DNA of 64,000 bases from Bostrychus sinensis (GCA_020698575.1 CM036244.1:12748534-12812533); one strand, 5' to 3'; shown: positions 9,438 through 21,249, counted from the first letter of the stretch. The notes: a model not told the origin generated them from the letters alone. Numbers and translations: made by a program.

Positions 9438-10035
9438 AGGAAAAGATAGATAAAAGCATAATTTAACATCTAGTTCCTATACCTCTTATCCTCAAGCCCT
9501 ACTCCACTTAGTTTCTTTCGATTATCTTAAGTGATAAGATAACTGGTTGTTACATTTGATTCTTGACTCCACTGCACAGTTTATATAATGCCCCTCTGCT
9601 CTCACAGGGTTAAAGCAGTTAATGCTGCAGAGATCCATACTGAGGACAGTGTGGGTTTTACAGGAAGAGCATGTAATTGCATGTTTGAGTATAAACTGCT
9701 TAAGTGAACATCCATTAGATTCCTATCACGGCCCAGTTTCCATTAGTCCTGAGGTGCATTGATCAGATTCTGTAGTGATCAGAGTTTCCATTGAGTCAGC
9801 TGGAAGAGTTTGTGAATGTTTATGGAAGACAGGAACAAATAAGAGTGGTTCCCAAAGTGAGGTCCAGGCCTGCGAGAGGTGTCTCCATTAAGTACACAAA
9901 CATTGGAGTTTAAAATGAATTACAATGAAGTATTTATTGACAAATATCACTTTTTAGCCAACAGTGTATGTTTTCTGTTGTTCTAAAAAAAATTGTGAAA
10001 AACATGACATAGACTTTTGAATATGATAAAGTTTC
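9438..10035. other. Unassigned DNA
   Basis: Unique-looking sequence without a recognised gene or repeat family. Confidence 0.4.
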
Positions 10036-10365
10036 ATTGTTGGGGGTCTGCGCAGGATTGTCTGACTTTTTAAGGGGCCCTGAAGCTCTTGACTTTGGGA
10101 AAGGCTGGACTATAATAAAACTATAATGTATTTCTTGGCAAGTGACTTAGGTAAGAACTCAACATTTGGGAATAACCACATGTCATAGACTTTCATTTAC
10201 ATTCAGACTGTCCTTGGTTCTTCAAATTTGTGTTTGTGTTGCTTTTTTAAAGTTTGTATGGGGCTTGGGGGGATTAGCAAATTTAAAATAGTTTTGAACA
10301 CTTAAAAATTGTTTTGTAGAAATTATTAGTGGTGGTTATAATGTATGTGGTGAAGAACCAGGGAA
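10036..10365 (+). repeat. Duplicated block, copy 2 (probable donor)
   Basis: This copy starts with TGTTGGGGGTCTGCG, which is also the start of the diverged relative at 4171, so it keeps the original left end that copy 1 lacks. It continues unbroken past 10365 into unique DNA, which favours it as the source of the block at 9002-9300. Confidence 0.85.
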
Positions 10366-11635
10366 GTAGTGTGACTTTTCATTTGCTATCAGCATATTAA
10401 CAGTTTTGGCACAGAATAATTTTAACCAAAATCAGTGCAGAGCTCTACATCATAAAGCAAATTGTTATTATTCTCTGCTGTAAATATAATCATTCAGGGT
10501 ATCCCACAGACATACCAGCACATGTTTAATAAAATAATCAATGTAGTGATTATGATATTGCTAAAATAATAAAGTTGATGGGAAGCCTGTCCTACACTGG
10601 CCATGCAGGCGGCTGATGACTTGGTCGCCTTTTGCTACAGTTTCAGTATTTCTATGTTCAAACACATGAGTATTTATTAAATGCTGGCATGTTACATAAT
10701 ATGACAGTTTGGATCAGAGCCACTCCCAGCTGATGCCAAAGCTGACAGCCAATTTCAGATTAAATTATGCTTGGGAGGCTTGTGACGCCACTGTATGTGT
10801 GAGTTCAAGTGCATATATCTCTATTAGTAGCTATACGTCACTTAAAGCACTGTTGTCTGCTTTTCAGAGAATGAATAATTAGTCTTTCCATTGCAAGTAG
10901 TGTATGCAGTTGTGCAAGTTTTCTAAATCCATCATTGTTTGATGGATTATGCACAGCTGAGAAGCAGCAGTGTGTTGGCCCATTAGAAAAGCATTATTAG
11001 CACTGTAAATAGAGACAACAGGCAGTCCTTAGAGATGAAAAACTGCAATAAGGAAGGACAATCTCATGGTTAAGAGCTGAATGAAAATCCAACAAAAATA
11101 TAACATTTCTCAGGTTCAAAATGAGCTATGAGTTTCTGTGGTACAAGTATGTCTGAGTGAATAATTTTCTGTTTAGACAACAAAAGTACGCAGTGAGTTT
11201 TAGGCCACATTGTAGCCTGGATAAAATGGCCTTCAGACAACATCCAATATGGAAATAAAAAATATGACCTACATACAGTGGGACCATATACTTCCCTCAC
11301 TAAGCATAGCAACTGATCAACAACACTTGTCCTCTATAAATTTAAATTACCCTTTGTGGATGATTTGAACATTTTTATTTGAGGGTTATTGTCTGGTATT
11401 TCTAACATACAGACTGCCATTGTCATATTGAAAAATATAAACAAAGCCTTGCATATTAAAAATGACAGTGAACTGGTGAGTCAGCACTCACACCTGGGCC
11501 ACGGGGCTGAATATAGTTAAAAAGTTCATGTTATTTAGGTGCAAATATTTTTATGACATGTAATGGTAAAATGGATGTTAACATAGGCTGCATGTAACAA
11601 ATAACTATGGTTCTGTAAAAACTAGGTCACAACAA
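10366..11635. other. Unassigned DNA
   Basis: A long stretch without a recognisable repeat. Open frames (for example minus 11070-11312, 80 codons) show no domain. Parts around 10690-10990 look unique and could be regulatory, but nothing specific supports that. Confidence 0.4.
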
Positions 11636-11765
11636 AGCTTTTTCCTTCTGGGGTCACCGCAGTAAATCACTGGGCTTCTATGCAGTGACTGAAATACTAA
11701 CTTGACATATGTTTTATGCCAGATGCCCTTTCTGACGTAACCTTCTGCATTTATATGGACTTTTC
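11636..11765 (+). mobile_element. LINE 3'-end fragment
   Basis: 'ttctggggtcaccgcagtaa' followed by 'atgttttatgccagatgccc' and 'tttctgacgtaaccttctgc' is the recurring LINE 3' region in plus orientation. It ends where an L2-like coding remnant begins. Confidence 0.65.
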
Positions 11766-11769
11766 ACTG

Positions 11770-12070
11770 TTTTTAACAGACGACAGCACATCACCTCAGG
11801 TTTAGCCTTACTTCATTTGCTCCCTGTGTGTTTTAGAATTGATTTTAAGATTTTACTGATCACTTTTAAAGCTCTTTGCGCCAAGTTACATCAGAGTTTC
11901 TAACTCTGCAGCTTTAGATCCTCAGTCAGCTTCCTGGTCACTGTTCCAAAGTCGAGACTCAAGACGACATGCATGAGGCGGGCACAGTCAGTGTCATCTA
12001 CCACTTCTTTAAACACACTTTTATCGACAAGCCTTTTATAAGATTTCTTTTATTTTTATATGCTGCTTTT
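11770..12070 (+). pseudogene. LINE (L2-like) reverse-transcriptase ORF C-terminal remnant
   Basis: Conceptual translation with frameshifts gives the typical C-terminal end of an L2-like non-LTR ORF. It has a 'LHLLPVCFRIDFKILLITFK'-like block around 11806-11875, then a RSSVSFLVTVPKSRLKT-like block near 11920-11970, and a SSTTSLNTLLSTSLL-like end. No catalytic YADD region is present, so this is a 5'-truncated dead copy. It abuts the tail of the oppositely oriented LINE at 12072-12725. Confidence 0.65.
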
Positions 12071-12071
12071 T

Positions 12072-12725
12072 ATAGATAGATAGACAGATAGATAGATAGT
12101 GTTTATTCAGACATACTCAGATATATTTGACAGACCTATAACACAATTTGTCATTGTATAAATCAAAACTATTTCAATTGTCAACAAGCTATCACCAAAA
12201 TAAATAAATAAATAATTATATATATATATTGTCTTGAAAAGAAATAACTTTGTATTTTACACGTCTGAATAGGAGCTTATTTAATCCCACCCCTCTTCAC
12301 AAATCCTTCATCAAATCTGTTTTTAAACTGCTTCATATTTGGACATTGTTTCAATTTATGATTCAAGTCGTTCCATTTTTTTACCCCACAAATGGAAACA
12401 CAAAAACTCTTCTTAGTCGTGCAAACTCTTTTTGTTTTAAAATGATACAAACCTCTTAAATTGTGACACACCTTTCTTTCAATAAACAATCCCTGGATTT
12501 GTTGGTAATTGCTTGTTTTTAGCCTTAAACAGTATTTGTACTGTTTGAAACTCAATTAAATCATGAAGTTTTAATATTTTGAGGTGAATAAATAATGGAT
12601 TGGTGTGATCTCTGTATGAAGCGTTATTAATGATTCTTATTGCTCTTTTTTGAAGAATGACCAATGGATTCAATGTAGTTTTATAATTATTACCCCAAAC
12701 CTCAGCACAGTAAGTAAAGTAAGGT
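12072..12725 (-). pseudogene. 5'-truncated jockey-type LINE, C-terminal ORF2 remnant with (CTAT)n tail
   Basis: The minus strand encodes two overlapping pieces. At 12479-12725 it has a YCAEVWGNNYKTTLNPL-like start, then VILQKRAIRIINNASYRDHT and a KAKNKQLPTN-like block. At 12277-12480 there is a NLRGLYHFKTKRVCTTKKSF-like block, then CVSICGVKKWNDLN and KQFKNRFDEG. These are the signature of the ORF2 C-terminus of jockey-superfamily LINEs common in fish, downstream of the reverse-transcriptase core. A frameshift separates the pieces. The 3' UTR (minus strand) ends GTCTGAATAAACA then (CTAT)n at 12072-12102, a normal LINE tail. The insertion is dead, being 5' truncated. Confidence 0.8.
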
Positions 12726-12820
12726 AAAATTATGGTATAGTATGTATGTTGTATTGTAAATTTATGTTGATAATCTCTTTTTAAACCATGTTGTAAACCA
12801 TGTTGCTATATAAATAATTA

Positions 12821-12895
12821 TCAGGGCTTGGGACTGGCACAAAGAATACACAGGCTTGTGACCCCTTTGGCTGGATTTACACAAAATGTTAAGGA
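12821..12895 (+). mobile_element. LINE 3'-end fragment
   Basis: 'cagggcttgggactggcaca' followed by 'aagaatacacaggcttgtga' is the distal part of the recurring LINE 3' end. A SINE begins 10 bp later. Confidence 0.6.
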
Positions 12896-12904
12896 ATTAT
12901 ATTT

Positions 12905-13171
12905 GGCAGCACAGTGGCTTAGTGGTTAGCGCTCCCGATTCCCGTGTGGGGCCTTTCTGTGTGGAGTTTGCATGTTCTCCCAGTGTCTGGGTGGGTTTCC
13001 TTGGGGTACTCAGGTTTCCCCCATCGATCTCAAAACATACACAATATGCTAATCCTCCTGGAGAAGGGTAATAATCCTGATCTGCTCCTGACAGGTTTCC
13101 TCAGTGGCATTGAAGGCTGGGTCAAATGCAGAGAACTAATTTCCCTACAGGGATCAATAAAGTCTTACCTT
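12905..13171 (+). mobile_element. tRNA-headed SINE, nearly complete
   Basis: The head GGCAGCACAGTGGCTTAGTG carries a TGGCTTAGTGG A box. An internal deletion has removed most of the B-box region ('cgctcccgattcccgtgtgg'). The body has 'gtggagtttgcatgttctcc', and the tail reads CTACAGGGATCAATAAAGTC plus TTACCTT at about 13147-13171. The tail resembles the 3' ends of fish L2/CR1-like LINEs, suggesting that such a LINE mobilises it (inference). Confidence 0.85.
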
Positions 13172-14165
13172 GTTTATTTCAGCACTAAAACCAGATGAGA
13201 ACCGTAGTGTTTATCTTTCAAAGTTACATCTAAAATAACCCCATAGCAAAAAAGCTGCATTTTAAGAACACCGTGGAGCTTTCCAAAAACACTTTTTTGT
13301 TGTTCGGGGAAGTGAAATGAACAGCCTCAGTACAGTCCACTCAGTCGGTGATGAGATCCGAAGCGAGGGGTGCAAGTCTATTGTTTTGAGCTGCCCATTT
13401 GCTGCCATGACAGTCACCACCTGAGGCAAACTCTGTCCTTCGCTCTGCCTCCTGCTCCTCTCCAGCCCTGACTCATCCCAGGTGTGTGTTTCTGTGTGTG
13501 CGCTGGAGAGAGATTCTGTGTTTTTCCATGCAGATGTCAGCCAGTGTATGTATTTGCACTTTGCTGCCCCTGTCCTTATATGAGCCTAATGCTTTCGTGT
13601 CGCAGACAGAGAGACACCCTCTGGCCAAAGCCAAATAAAGTCTCCTCACCTGTGTTTGGCCTTTGAGGAAGAGTGCGTGTGTCACCTCCCAGGGGCCAGT
13701 GCCATGCTCACTTAAAGCCCCCGCAACAGTCACTGAACTCTACAGCGCTGGGTCACACACACATAGACCCTGTTGTTTGTTTTCGGGATGATTTTAGGTT
13801 AAATGGATGGCTTCAATGGATAAATAAATGTAGGGCAAGAACAGAAATACCTTACAACAATAGAACGTTGCTTTGTAACTCAGTGGAGCAGGTAGTCACT
13901 CTACAAGCTGCTGCGCAAGTATAAATTAATGCTAATGGTAAACAAAACACTGCTGTTCTGTTAATATGGTTGTATAGATTAGGCTTGGAGTCTTATCTAG
14001 ACCACTAGAGGAAGTTGTATGGATTTAAGGATTAGGAACATAAACCTTATGGGAATTATGACATTTGTAAACAGAACATTCACTATACAATACATTTTTC
14101 TTTTAATCTTTTAATCTTTTATTCCTTATTTGATATTAAACATATTTTCTTTTCTATATCTCCTT
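13172..14165. other. Unassigned DNA, partly complex
   Basis: The part 13310-13780 is more G+C-rich and unique-looking. Overlapping open frames on both strands (minus 13473-13733; plus 13484-13666 and 13673-13924) show no domain. They could overlap an exon, but no splice or codon evidence decides this. Confidence 0.35.
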
Positions 14166-14169
14166 TCCT

Positions 14170-14320
14170 TTCGACAGAGACTGGGACCATCACAGCAAAT
14201 TTTCTGCCTCCTGTCGTGTCTTTCCTGACTCAACATTCTGCATTTATCGGGACTTGGGACTGGCACAAAGAGTATGCTGGCTTGTGACCCTTGTGGGTGG
14301 ATTATACAGTATACTGTGCT
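14170..14320 (+). mobile_element. LINE 3'-end fragment
   Basis: 'catcacagcaaattttctgc' followed by 'tttcctgactcaacattctg' and 'gggacttgggactggcacaa' then 'agagtatgctggcttgtgac' is a relatively long copy of the recurring LINE 3' region, in plus orientation. Confidence 0.7.
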
Positions 14321-14330
14321 ATTCTAGGTA

Positions 14331-15040
14331 CTAGTTCTTAAATGTTAAATGCCAGAATAGATTACTCTTAAACATTACTATATGAATAATAGGATTTTAT
14401 TTATTTATTTTTTTTTTTTATAGATTTGGAACATAATCCCAACAGGACTTTTATTCCAATGCTGGTCTTTGTCTCAATCAAAAACAAATGTGTCTCAAGG
14501 GTAATAGGCCAAAATTGCTCTTGTGGTCTTGTCCCCTGGGCTCTTTATGAAAAAGCATTGAATTACATTGCAGTGGATTGGTAGCCCAGTAAACCGATTA
14601 ACTGTATATAGCATGCATGACATTTGTGAACAATAGCACTGAATATACAGGCTTCTAAAACATTGTTATTGTTGTTGTTTTCTCAGACAGTAATGCGTCA
14701 AATGCATGTTGAAATCACACATAAGTCTGTTCCATATTGGGTCTAGCATTAAGCTATTTCTCATACTCTGTGTCATACATTTTCAGTGCGGATGACTAAG
14801 AAGTGGAAATCATTGCTTGTTGTTGATTGCAATTGACACTGAGACTTACAGTATGTCACTCCAACCATATATTCAGTCTTTTACCAGCCTACATTTCCAT
14901 ACTAAGCATTTATTAAAAGTATAAAGAGCAAGAAATGATTTTAATATATTTGTCATATGATCCTACAAAGATTGGAAGATGTGGCAAAATCTATTGTTCG
15001 GCCAGTTGCACCATGATTTATATATGGCTATAAAAGTACC
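14331..15040. other. Unassigned A+T-rich DNA
   Basis: A T-rich run lies at 14397-14420. No gene or named repeat is recognised. Confidence 0.4.
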
Positions 15041-15044
15041 ATCT

Positions 15045-15260
15045 TTATTGGATTACAAACCTAGACTCAACCAGGACTAAATCAGTTCTAAGTCAGGACT
15101 AATCTAGGTCTGAGTCAGGACTAAACCTAGACCAGTGCTTCTCAAATATGTGGATTTCCAAGTATCATTTTAATGCGCTAAATTTAACCTAAACTGGGAC
15201 TAACCCAGGTCTAAACCACGTTTAAACCATCATGTAACCCTGTATCAACCAGGACTACAC
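15045..15260 (-). repeat. 11-bp minisatellite arm (TTTAGNCCTGG family), minus orientation
   Basis: Units such as 'aggactaaa', 'ccaggactaaatcagttcta' and 'aacccaggtctaaaccac' are the reverse complement of the TTTAGNCCTGG units seen at 21250-21925. The array is diverged and interrupted near 15133-15180 by 'ccagtgcttctcaaatatgt', which resembles the end of the hAT-like element that carries this minisatellite at 21189. Confidence 0.65.
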
Positions 15261-15261
15261 T

Positions 15262-16080
15262 TTATTCAGATTCAGATGACTTTATTTATCCCAGTGGGGC
15301 AATTCATCTGCGAAGCAAGATAAGACAAATAGGCAAACAACAAATACAGAGGGGGGGTTCAATAAATACTAAATATAAGCCCTAAAATCATTCAAGTGAA
15401 TAGAAATAAAAACGTTAGGAGATTACGGAGCGTTGAAAAGACATATAGCCGATGGGATAAAGGATTTAAAGTATTGGTTTGTTATACAATAGGGTAAAAC
15501 ATAGCGACCTGAAGGCAACAAACAAAATTCACATTTCAGAACATGTCCTGATGAAGCAAGAATTGTACTGTGCTTTCTGGATGATCTGCCGGTTGCAGAA
15601 ATAAGCCAAGTCCATTTGCTGCACTCTAGTGATTTTAGAACAGATTTTAACTGTCTTTGAGTGTGAGGCAGCTAAACCAGCAAATAAAAGAAAAACACAA
15701 GAGGCTTTCAATAAAAGTCTGATAAAACCGACAAAGGATTGTGGGACTGACTGTGAGAGAATTTAATTTACACAGAAGATAAATTCTTTACTGTCCTCAT
15801 TTCACAAAAGCAGCAGTGTTTACATCAAATTTCAAATGATCATCAAAAACAGTGCCAAGGTACTTATAAGAAGAAACAATTTCCACACTTTATTATGGAT
15901 AATGCTCTCTGAGATTCTTTTACGTGAAATGAAATATAAGTTCCTTTGTTTTTGTTACATTCAAGTCCAAAAAGTTATTGTCTCACCAGGTAATAAAACT
16001 GGTGAGTGTCCTGATTCATGTCCACTGAGAAGAGACAACAATGTCGTATCATGCGAGAATTTCACCAAATAGCTACCCTC
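15262..16080 (-). pseudogene. 5'-truncated LINE (CR1/L2-like), ORF2 C-terminal remnant
   Basis: On the minus strand this shows the thumb and C-terminal region of a fish non-LTR reverse transcriptase: a YLGTVFDDHLKFDVNTAAF-like block at about 15800-15860, a FYQTFIESLLCFSFICWF-like block near 15675-15730, and a LASSGHVLKCEFCLLPSGRY-like block near 15500-15560. Stops and frameshifts break it. The 3' end reads GGGATAAATAAAGTCATCTG then 'aatctgaat' (minus strand, about 15262-15295). The catalytic core lies upstream and is absent. It has inserted between a minisatellite arm and a hAT-like terminus. Confidence 0.75.
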
Positions 16081-16084
16081 ATGA

Positions 16085-16216
16085 GTGCTCTTACATCCAT
16101 CAAACTCCAAACTCTAACCTAAATCATGGCTTGAACTGCAAAAGACTCCTGAGTACCACCAGAAGAGGCCTACGTACCACCAGTGGCACCCGTACCACAG
16201 TTTGAGAAACAATAAA
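16085..16216 (-). mobile_element. hAT-like element terminus (relative of the 21189 end)
   Basis: On the minus strand it starts 'tttctcaaactgtggtacgg' and continues 'tggtggtactcaggagtc' and 'tttgcagttcaagccatgat'. The plus-strand sequence from 21190 has the same order ('ggttctaaaactgtggtaca', 'tggtggtactcagaagtttc', 'tgcagttaaagacctgattt'). With the minisatellite arm at 15045-15260, it marks a second inverted and LINE-interrupted copy of the same composite element. Confidence 0.65.
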
Positions 16217-16750
16217 GTAGAAGATTCATAAGCAGCCACAGCCAACCAGGACCAGGGTAAGAATGGATGTGGAGAAGCTGTGTTTTAAGGCTTCAGAGGA
16301 GTGAAAAATGCTATTATTGAACCACAAAAAAAAAAAAAAAAAAAGAACTGTCACCACTATACGAAGGTTTGGAGTTTTAGGACAAAGACAAACCTTTAGA
16401 GCAGATGTTGACAGCACCTGTCAGACCATTTCCTGACACAAACTCTGCTGTCACCAAATGTCAGCTGGAGTATGACCGAGTGAAAGGCCAGAGAGGCAGA
16501 AACATGTCATTTTCAGCGCTCTTCTTTCCAACACGTGTGACATCCATCTATGTTCTGTGAGCGCTGAGAGGTTTACTCCATAAACTGGATACTTACTGTC
16601 AGCCTGTTAGCCTATAGTATATTTACAGTGTATATTTGTGACAGTTGTGTAGTAGTGTCACCAATCTATGATGACGCTAGCGCACATTAAAAGTTAAATA
16701 AAACACTTTTTCTATCTATTGAGAGAGGAACAAAGCGTCACATTTTAGCT
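16217..16750. other. Unassigned DNA with poly-A run
   Basis: A22-type run at about 16324-16344. No gene or family is recognised elsewhere. Confidence 0.35.
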
Positions 16751-16754
16751 TCCC

Positions 16755-16925
16755 TTGTGGCTGTTCCCTTTGGGGTTTGCTGCAGTGAATCAGCCTTTAT
16801 CTAATCCTATCCTCTGCATCCTCTTCTCTCACACCAGCAAACTTCATGTCTTTATTCACTACATCCATAAATCTCCTCTAGGCCTACTACTTGGCCTATA
16901 TTCACTATCCCATATTTGTACATAG
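16755..16925 (-). mobile_element. LINE ORF2 3'-end fragment, minus
   Basis: 'ggctgttccctttggggttt', 'cctatcctctgcatcctctt', 'ctctcacaccagcaaacttc' and 'cactacatccataaatctcc' are reverse complements of the terminal ORF2 and 3' UTR of the LINE type seen in plus orientation at 44815-45105. Strongly shortened. Confidence 0.65.
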
Positions 16926-17010
16926 GAAAACCACAAGTGTACCATGCCCTCTTCCTTTGTGTAACCCCTTCTTCAGTTCCTGTGCTGGTGTACTAAAAAG
17001 TAAAGCTAAA

Positions 17011-17455
17011 AGGCCCTACATTATGCTTATATTAGGCTTTTTGAAATCATTTTATACTTCTTTACCTGAGTTTTTCACCTAATTAAAATACTTAAAATAA
17101 TGTATATGTGTGGAAAACATTTTCTTTTTGAGAGCTGTTACTTTTACTTTGCAGAGAATTACTTGGATTGTTGGATTAGGTGTCTGTCGCCACCTACTGG
17201 CAACATGGGCAGAGCATAAAATGGCTATTTTTCATGGTTATTAGGCACATGATGCTAACAGATAGACTGCTTCATAGTGAGGTGCTGAAATGATCAAATA
17301 GACTCCGGTGATAAGATCCTTAGAAGAAAATGAGCTCAGCAAACAAGATTATACAAACAAGGGTTAAAGAAACAAAATACTACTCCATGTATGTTTTTGA
17401 GGTGTAAACATTATAACATGGATAAAAGCTTTAAAAAAAAAGTTGATTTAGCACA
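17011..17455 (-). mobile_element. MITE-A copy
   Basis: It opens 'aaaaggccctacattatgct' and closes 'gatttagcacaatacag', with internal 'gtctgtcgccacctactggc', 'gcagagcataaaatggctat' and 'ctccatgtatgtttttgagg'. It runs in the opposite direction to 4478-4962. Confidence 0.7.
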
Positions 17456-17609
17456 ATACAGTATATTGAATGGATGATATCTGACTGCAGGCAGAAATGA
17501 GAATTCAAAGAAAAACACAAAATGCAATGTTTGCTTAGGTGTAGCTCTTGTGATAAACCAAATCCTAACAAAAACAAGCATTTATTAGCAACAATATTTT
17601 TTTTTGTTT

Positions 17610-17830
17610 TTAGTATTTTTCCTTTTGGGGTCATTCCTTCTGTTATTCTTGTTCAGAGTCATGTGACTGGAGCCTATTCCACCAACACCTTAAGAGTGCC
17701 ACAGCAAATCATCTGCTTCCTTGCGTGCAGTAATTCACATTTCATTCATTTATGGCATAGATTTTTTATTTTTTTATTTATCAAGGCTTGGGACCAGTAC
17801 TTGTGACTATTTGCAGCTGGATTTCTCCCC
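17610..17830 (+). mobile_element. LINE 3'-end copy
   Basis: 'ttccttttggggtcattcct' begins it, with 'ccacagcaaatcatctgctt', 'ccttgcgtgcagtaattcac' and 'aaggcttgggaccagtactt' following in the order expected of the recurring 3' region. Frames here (17522-17806, 17721-17942) are repeat-derived. Confidence 0.65.
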
Positions 17831-19724
17831 TCCATTTGTGCATAACAGAGTCAATATTGTAAAAATGTGGGTTTTCCTTTTACTTTCCTTACTCATTATC
17901 ATTTTAAACATTTTGGCCCAAGTGAGAAATACATTAGCATAATATTCTCTCTCAACATAATACAGAAACTGAGCTTCAACTTTGTCCTCTTGGTGGCTTC
18001 TGCCTTAATTCTTCCCTGCTCTGGTGCGCTGTGCATTTACTCCCACTGGTGTCCTCCTTCCCCTATGGACAGATTATGGCAAGGTCAATTGTATTTTTAT
18101 TCTGCAGGTGAAAAGAACTGCCATAATATAACACTTTATTTAGATGGGCTCTGAAGACACGCTTTCTACTTTTAGACTTCACTCTGAGGGAAACACAGTC
18201 ATGGAAAGCTTATCTGACCTCCACTGTGACCTTTAAGAGGCAAGATTTTCACAACTTACCTTTATAAAAAATTAAGCGCTGTTATTTTGAAAAGAACTGG
18301 GTTAAGTGTAAGAATGGTGTTTCCCAGTGAAGACAGGTAAACTATTGAAAAAAGCTTTATTTTAGACTCTTTCAAGTTGCACCCACAATTTCATGACAAA
18401 AGTAGCATTTGTTTTCCATTCTACAAACAACTGAAAACATTAAATAAGACATTTTTATACAGCAAAAATCAATGATTGTTGATATATGTGTTTTATATTA
18501 TTTTGAATGAACAGCACTTTGATAGGGTTAGGGTTGACAGTCATTTCCATTCACTCATGTTAATTTATTAAAGTAGGATTTGTAGTGCTCAATGTTATAA
18601 ACCTGAGCGTACATTGACAAGCTACTGTGGCCTGCCACCACGAACAGTAAGAAACGTCTATTATTAAGCCTCTAGCTTTTATGCAAATGATATATGCTAA
18701 TTGCTATATTATATAAACCACTTAATGTTGATACTCTTGTCAGTGTCCAAAACCATCTTGATTATTCATTGTTGGCAGTATTGGGGGCTAATGCTAATTC
18801 CTCCATTCAAAATAAAAAAGAAAAGAAAGAAAGAAAGAAAGAAAAAAGTTCATATTATCTTTATATTTAAGTCATATATACATACTCCGTGACCAGCTAT
18901 GTCCTGGACCTCTGTTGGCGTAACTCTCTCTCTCAAAGGCTCTGGCTGTAGTACATGAGGCTTAGCCATAAGCACTGGTTTTGGCCTAGACTGGCTGTTG
19001 CCCCATGTGCTAATCTTGGTCTATTCTTGGTCATTTCAATTACTTTTTACACGCAGACCTCCATCATGTGAGGGTTTACTGTGAACTATAAATACTTCCA
19101 AAATCAGACTTACTGTACAGGACGTCATTTTGTGCTGAGTGGATTGAAAACCATTTCACAGATGGTTTCAGAGGAGATTTGGGAGAAGCAGGATTTTGAT
19201 TAGTTTGTTTCTGGAGCAGAGCACGCACACATTGGCTCTCACCACCAACCATCTTAAGAAATAATCAACTCAGGGATTTACACGAGCTGGAAAAAGGAGC
19301 AATGGTGAAATGACAAGATGTAAAACAAGATTTATTTCTTCTAACATCTCGGTAATGTCAACTACTTAACCTCAGAAGATGAAGGATCCCCATGTGATTC
19401 AAACAGCCACTTTAGATATTACTGGTCATGGCATCAGCCCAAGCACATGTGATGATATTATGATTGTAAAAGTGGTGTGTTAAATCTAGAGATGACCGTA
19501 TCTGAGCCTGTGAACATGAAATATGCTATAAATGTTCAAGTGTGTCTTCTAAGAGCACAGTAGCAGGAGTTATCAGCAACCACAAATAATATATACAATG
19601 TGGTGCATTGAAGATAAGAATCGAAGTGACAAAATGTTGGGATTTATAGTGACACGTTGATATTTACTATATAGTATTACAGCTGGGTAATAATATGGCA
19701 TTATACTGCAAAAAACAAAAAAAA
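17831..19724. other. Unassigned DNA with a (GAAA)n tract
   Basis: A short GAAA microsatellite lies at about 18813-18847. The stretch 18890-19300 is unique-looking. No gene or repeat family is identified; several open frames carry no domain. Confidence 0.4.
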
Positions 19725-19727
19725 AAC

Positions 19728-20137
19728 ATCCAGTCCATCTTCAACTGCTTTACCAGGGTGTCCTAGACTTCCTTCTATTTTTGGACACATCCTCTACCTC
19801 CTCAGGGGAAATCCCAAGGCGTCCCCAGGCCAGCCCAGAGGCATAGTCCGTCCAGCTTGCCCTAGGACTTCCCAAGGCCCTTGTCTAGGTGGTGCAATGA
19901 GGCGTCCAAATTAGATGCCTGAACCTTCTCAGGTAACTCCTTTTGCTGTGGAGGAGCAGTGGCTCCACTCCAAGCTCCTTCTGGGTGACCAAGCTTATTA
20001 CCCCATCTCTAAGTGAGATGGAAACTCAGTTGAGCCGCTTTTATCTGAGACCTTGTTTTTTTTTTTATCCTGACCCAAAGCTGATGAGCATAGGTGAGAG
20101 TAGAATGGTAGATTAACCAGTACATTCAGAACCTTGC
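19728..20137 (-). pseudogene. LINE ORF2 C-terminal remnant, minus (same family as 32740-33340)
   Basis: The minus strand gives a SISLRDGVISLVTQKELGVE-like block, then PLLLHSKRSYLRRFRHLI, and a SWTDYASGLAWGRLG-like block with frameshifts. This is the C-terminal tail of a common fish LINE. The plus-strand reading is typical of its antisense ('gaggagcagtggctccactc', 'aagctccttctgggtgacca'). A T11 run at about 20056-20067 and several stops break it. No catalytic core remains. Confidence 0.75.
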
Positions 20138-20147
20138 CTTTTTGCCA

Positions 20148-20537
20148 CATGGGGGTATATTATGCTTTTATTCATATTGTTAAACCAATCTTGGTCTTGG
20201 AACTTTACTTTCTTAAACTTTTTGTATGATGCCGTTTTACTACAGAATGAAAAATAGCTGTGAGGAATCAGTGAAAACAGAGCTGTATGCCATTTTTTGG
20301 ATAAATGAATGAGAGCAGACTGGATGTAGAGGGCTTGTCGATTGGTCAGTGCTTCCTGGAGTGGGCGGAGGTTCATGCAACTGAGCATTTTGAGGCCTCA
20401 GAACGACCATGCCAGAGACTACAGGATTACTTAAACATGCTTGAATGAAGCAAAACACAAAACCAGATATGATTTTGATGAGGGAACATTATAAGATGTT
20501 GGAAAGCTCAGAAAAGTTCATTTTGCATAATATATCC
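20148..20537 (-). mobile_element. MITE-B copy
   Basis: It opens GGGGGTATATTATGCTTTTA and ends 'attttgcataatatatccca'. Diagnostic body words are 'aactttttgtatgatgccgt', 'cagactggatgtagagggct', 'ggtcagtgcttcctggagtg' and 'gaccatgccagagactacag'. The minus-strand frames (20113-20388, 20240-20458) are repeat-derived. Orientation is opposite to the copy at 48010-48530. Confidence 0.75.
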
Positions 20538-20709
20538 CAAAATATCTAGTTACTTTCTACCTCTAGTTTATTGTAATGCAATGTGAAACACATATATTCA
20601 GATATTGCAGATTCATATTATATTCTGTTTCCCCAAGTTCGCTGTGAGCTCATTTCTAAATAGTTTCTCTGCCAAATCCTCTGTTTGTTTGTCTGCTATA
20701 GTCCCAATA

Positions 20710-21180
20710 TTAAACTAATCCAACTGCAGAAATGTGCGGCTGTTCGACTTGATCAATGTCCACACTTCGATAACGTCTGCATGTGTGTGTTACCATGACA
20801 CGAAGAACATAAGCCCCTCTTACAGCCGCGCAGGTCATGCTCTATCAATAAAATATGTCGTTGTGTTGCAGCCCCTAGATAAGAGGATCAAGGAGACGCC
20901 ACTGCCCCGGATGTATGCTGGGCTGTTATCTCGGTTTTTTGATCTTTTGGAGAAGGAGAGCGCAAGCTTTCCCTCTGGGGTCCGCCTCAATATTTCATGA
21001 CTGTGCAATGTATCTTTTGACACTTGAAAATGAGGTGAATTAAACATGACTGGCTGCATAATCAAGGGCTTTATTGCCAGTACAGAAGGGCAGGCCTCTT
21101 CGGGTTCGGATTTTAATTAAAGAAGAAATGGCTACAGATTTTGCCAAGCTTAATGAGAGAAGGATTAGAGCGAAGCAGAG
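20710..21180. promoter_or_regulatory. Unique, complex block; candidate regulatory DNA
   Basis: Non-repetitive sequence between two repeats. A plus-strand open frame of 88 codons (20734-21000) and a minus frame (20835-21065) overlap, and neither shows a known domain. Noncoding features include TTTAATTAAAG at about 21112-21122 and 'gcctcaatatttcatgactg'. Function is inferred only from sequence complexity; it may equally be an unrecognised exon. Confidence 0.2.
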
Positions 21181-21249
21181 TATGAAGACCAGTGGTTCTA
21201 AAACTGTGGTACAGGTACTATTGGTGGTACTCAGAAGTTTCTGCAGTTA

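Noticed and set aside
15133..15155. Separate left end of a second hAT-like copy inside the minisatellite
   Set aside because: Matches only about 15 bases of the terminus and lacks a partner end, so it was only noted within the minisatellite entry.
18523..18540. GGGTTAGGGTT telomere-like text
   Set aside because: Only about one and a half units; too short to be an interstitial telomere repeat.
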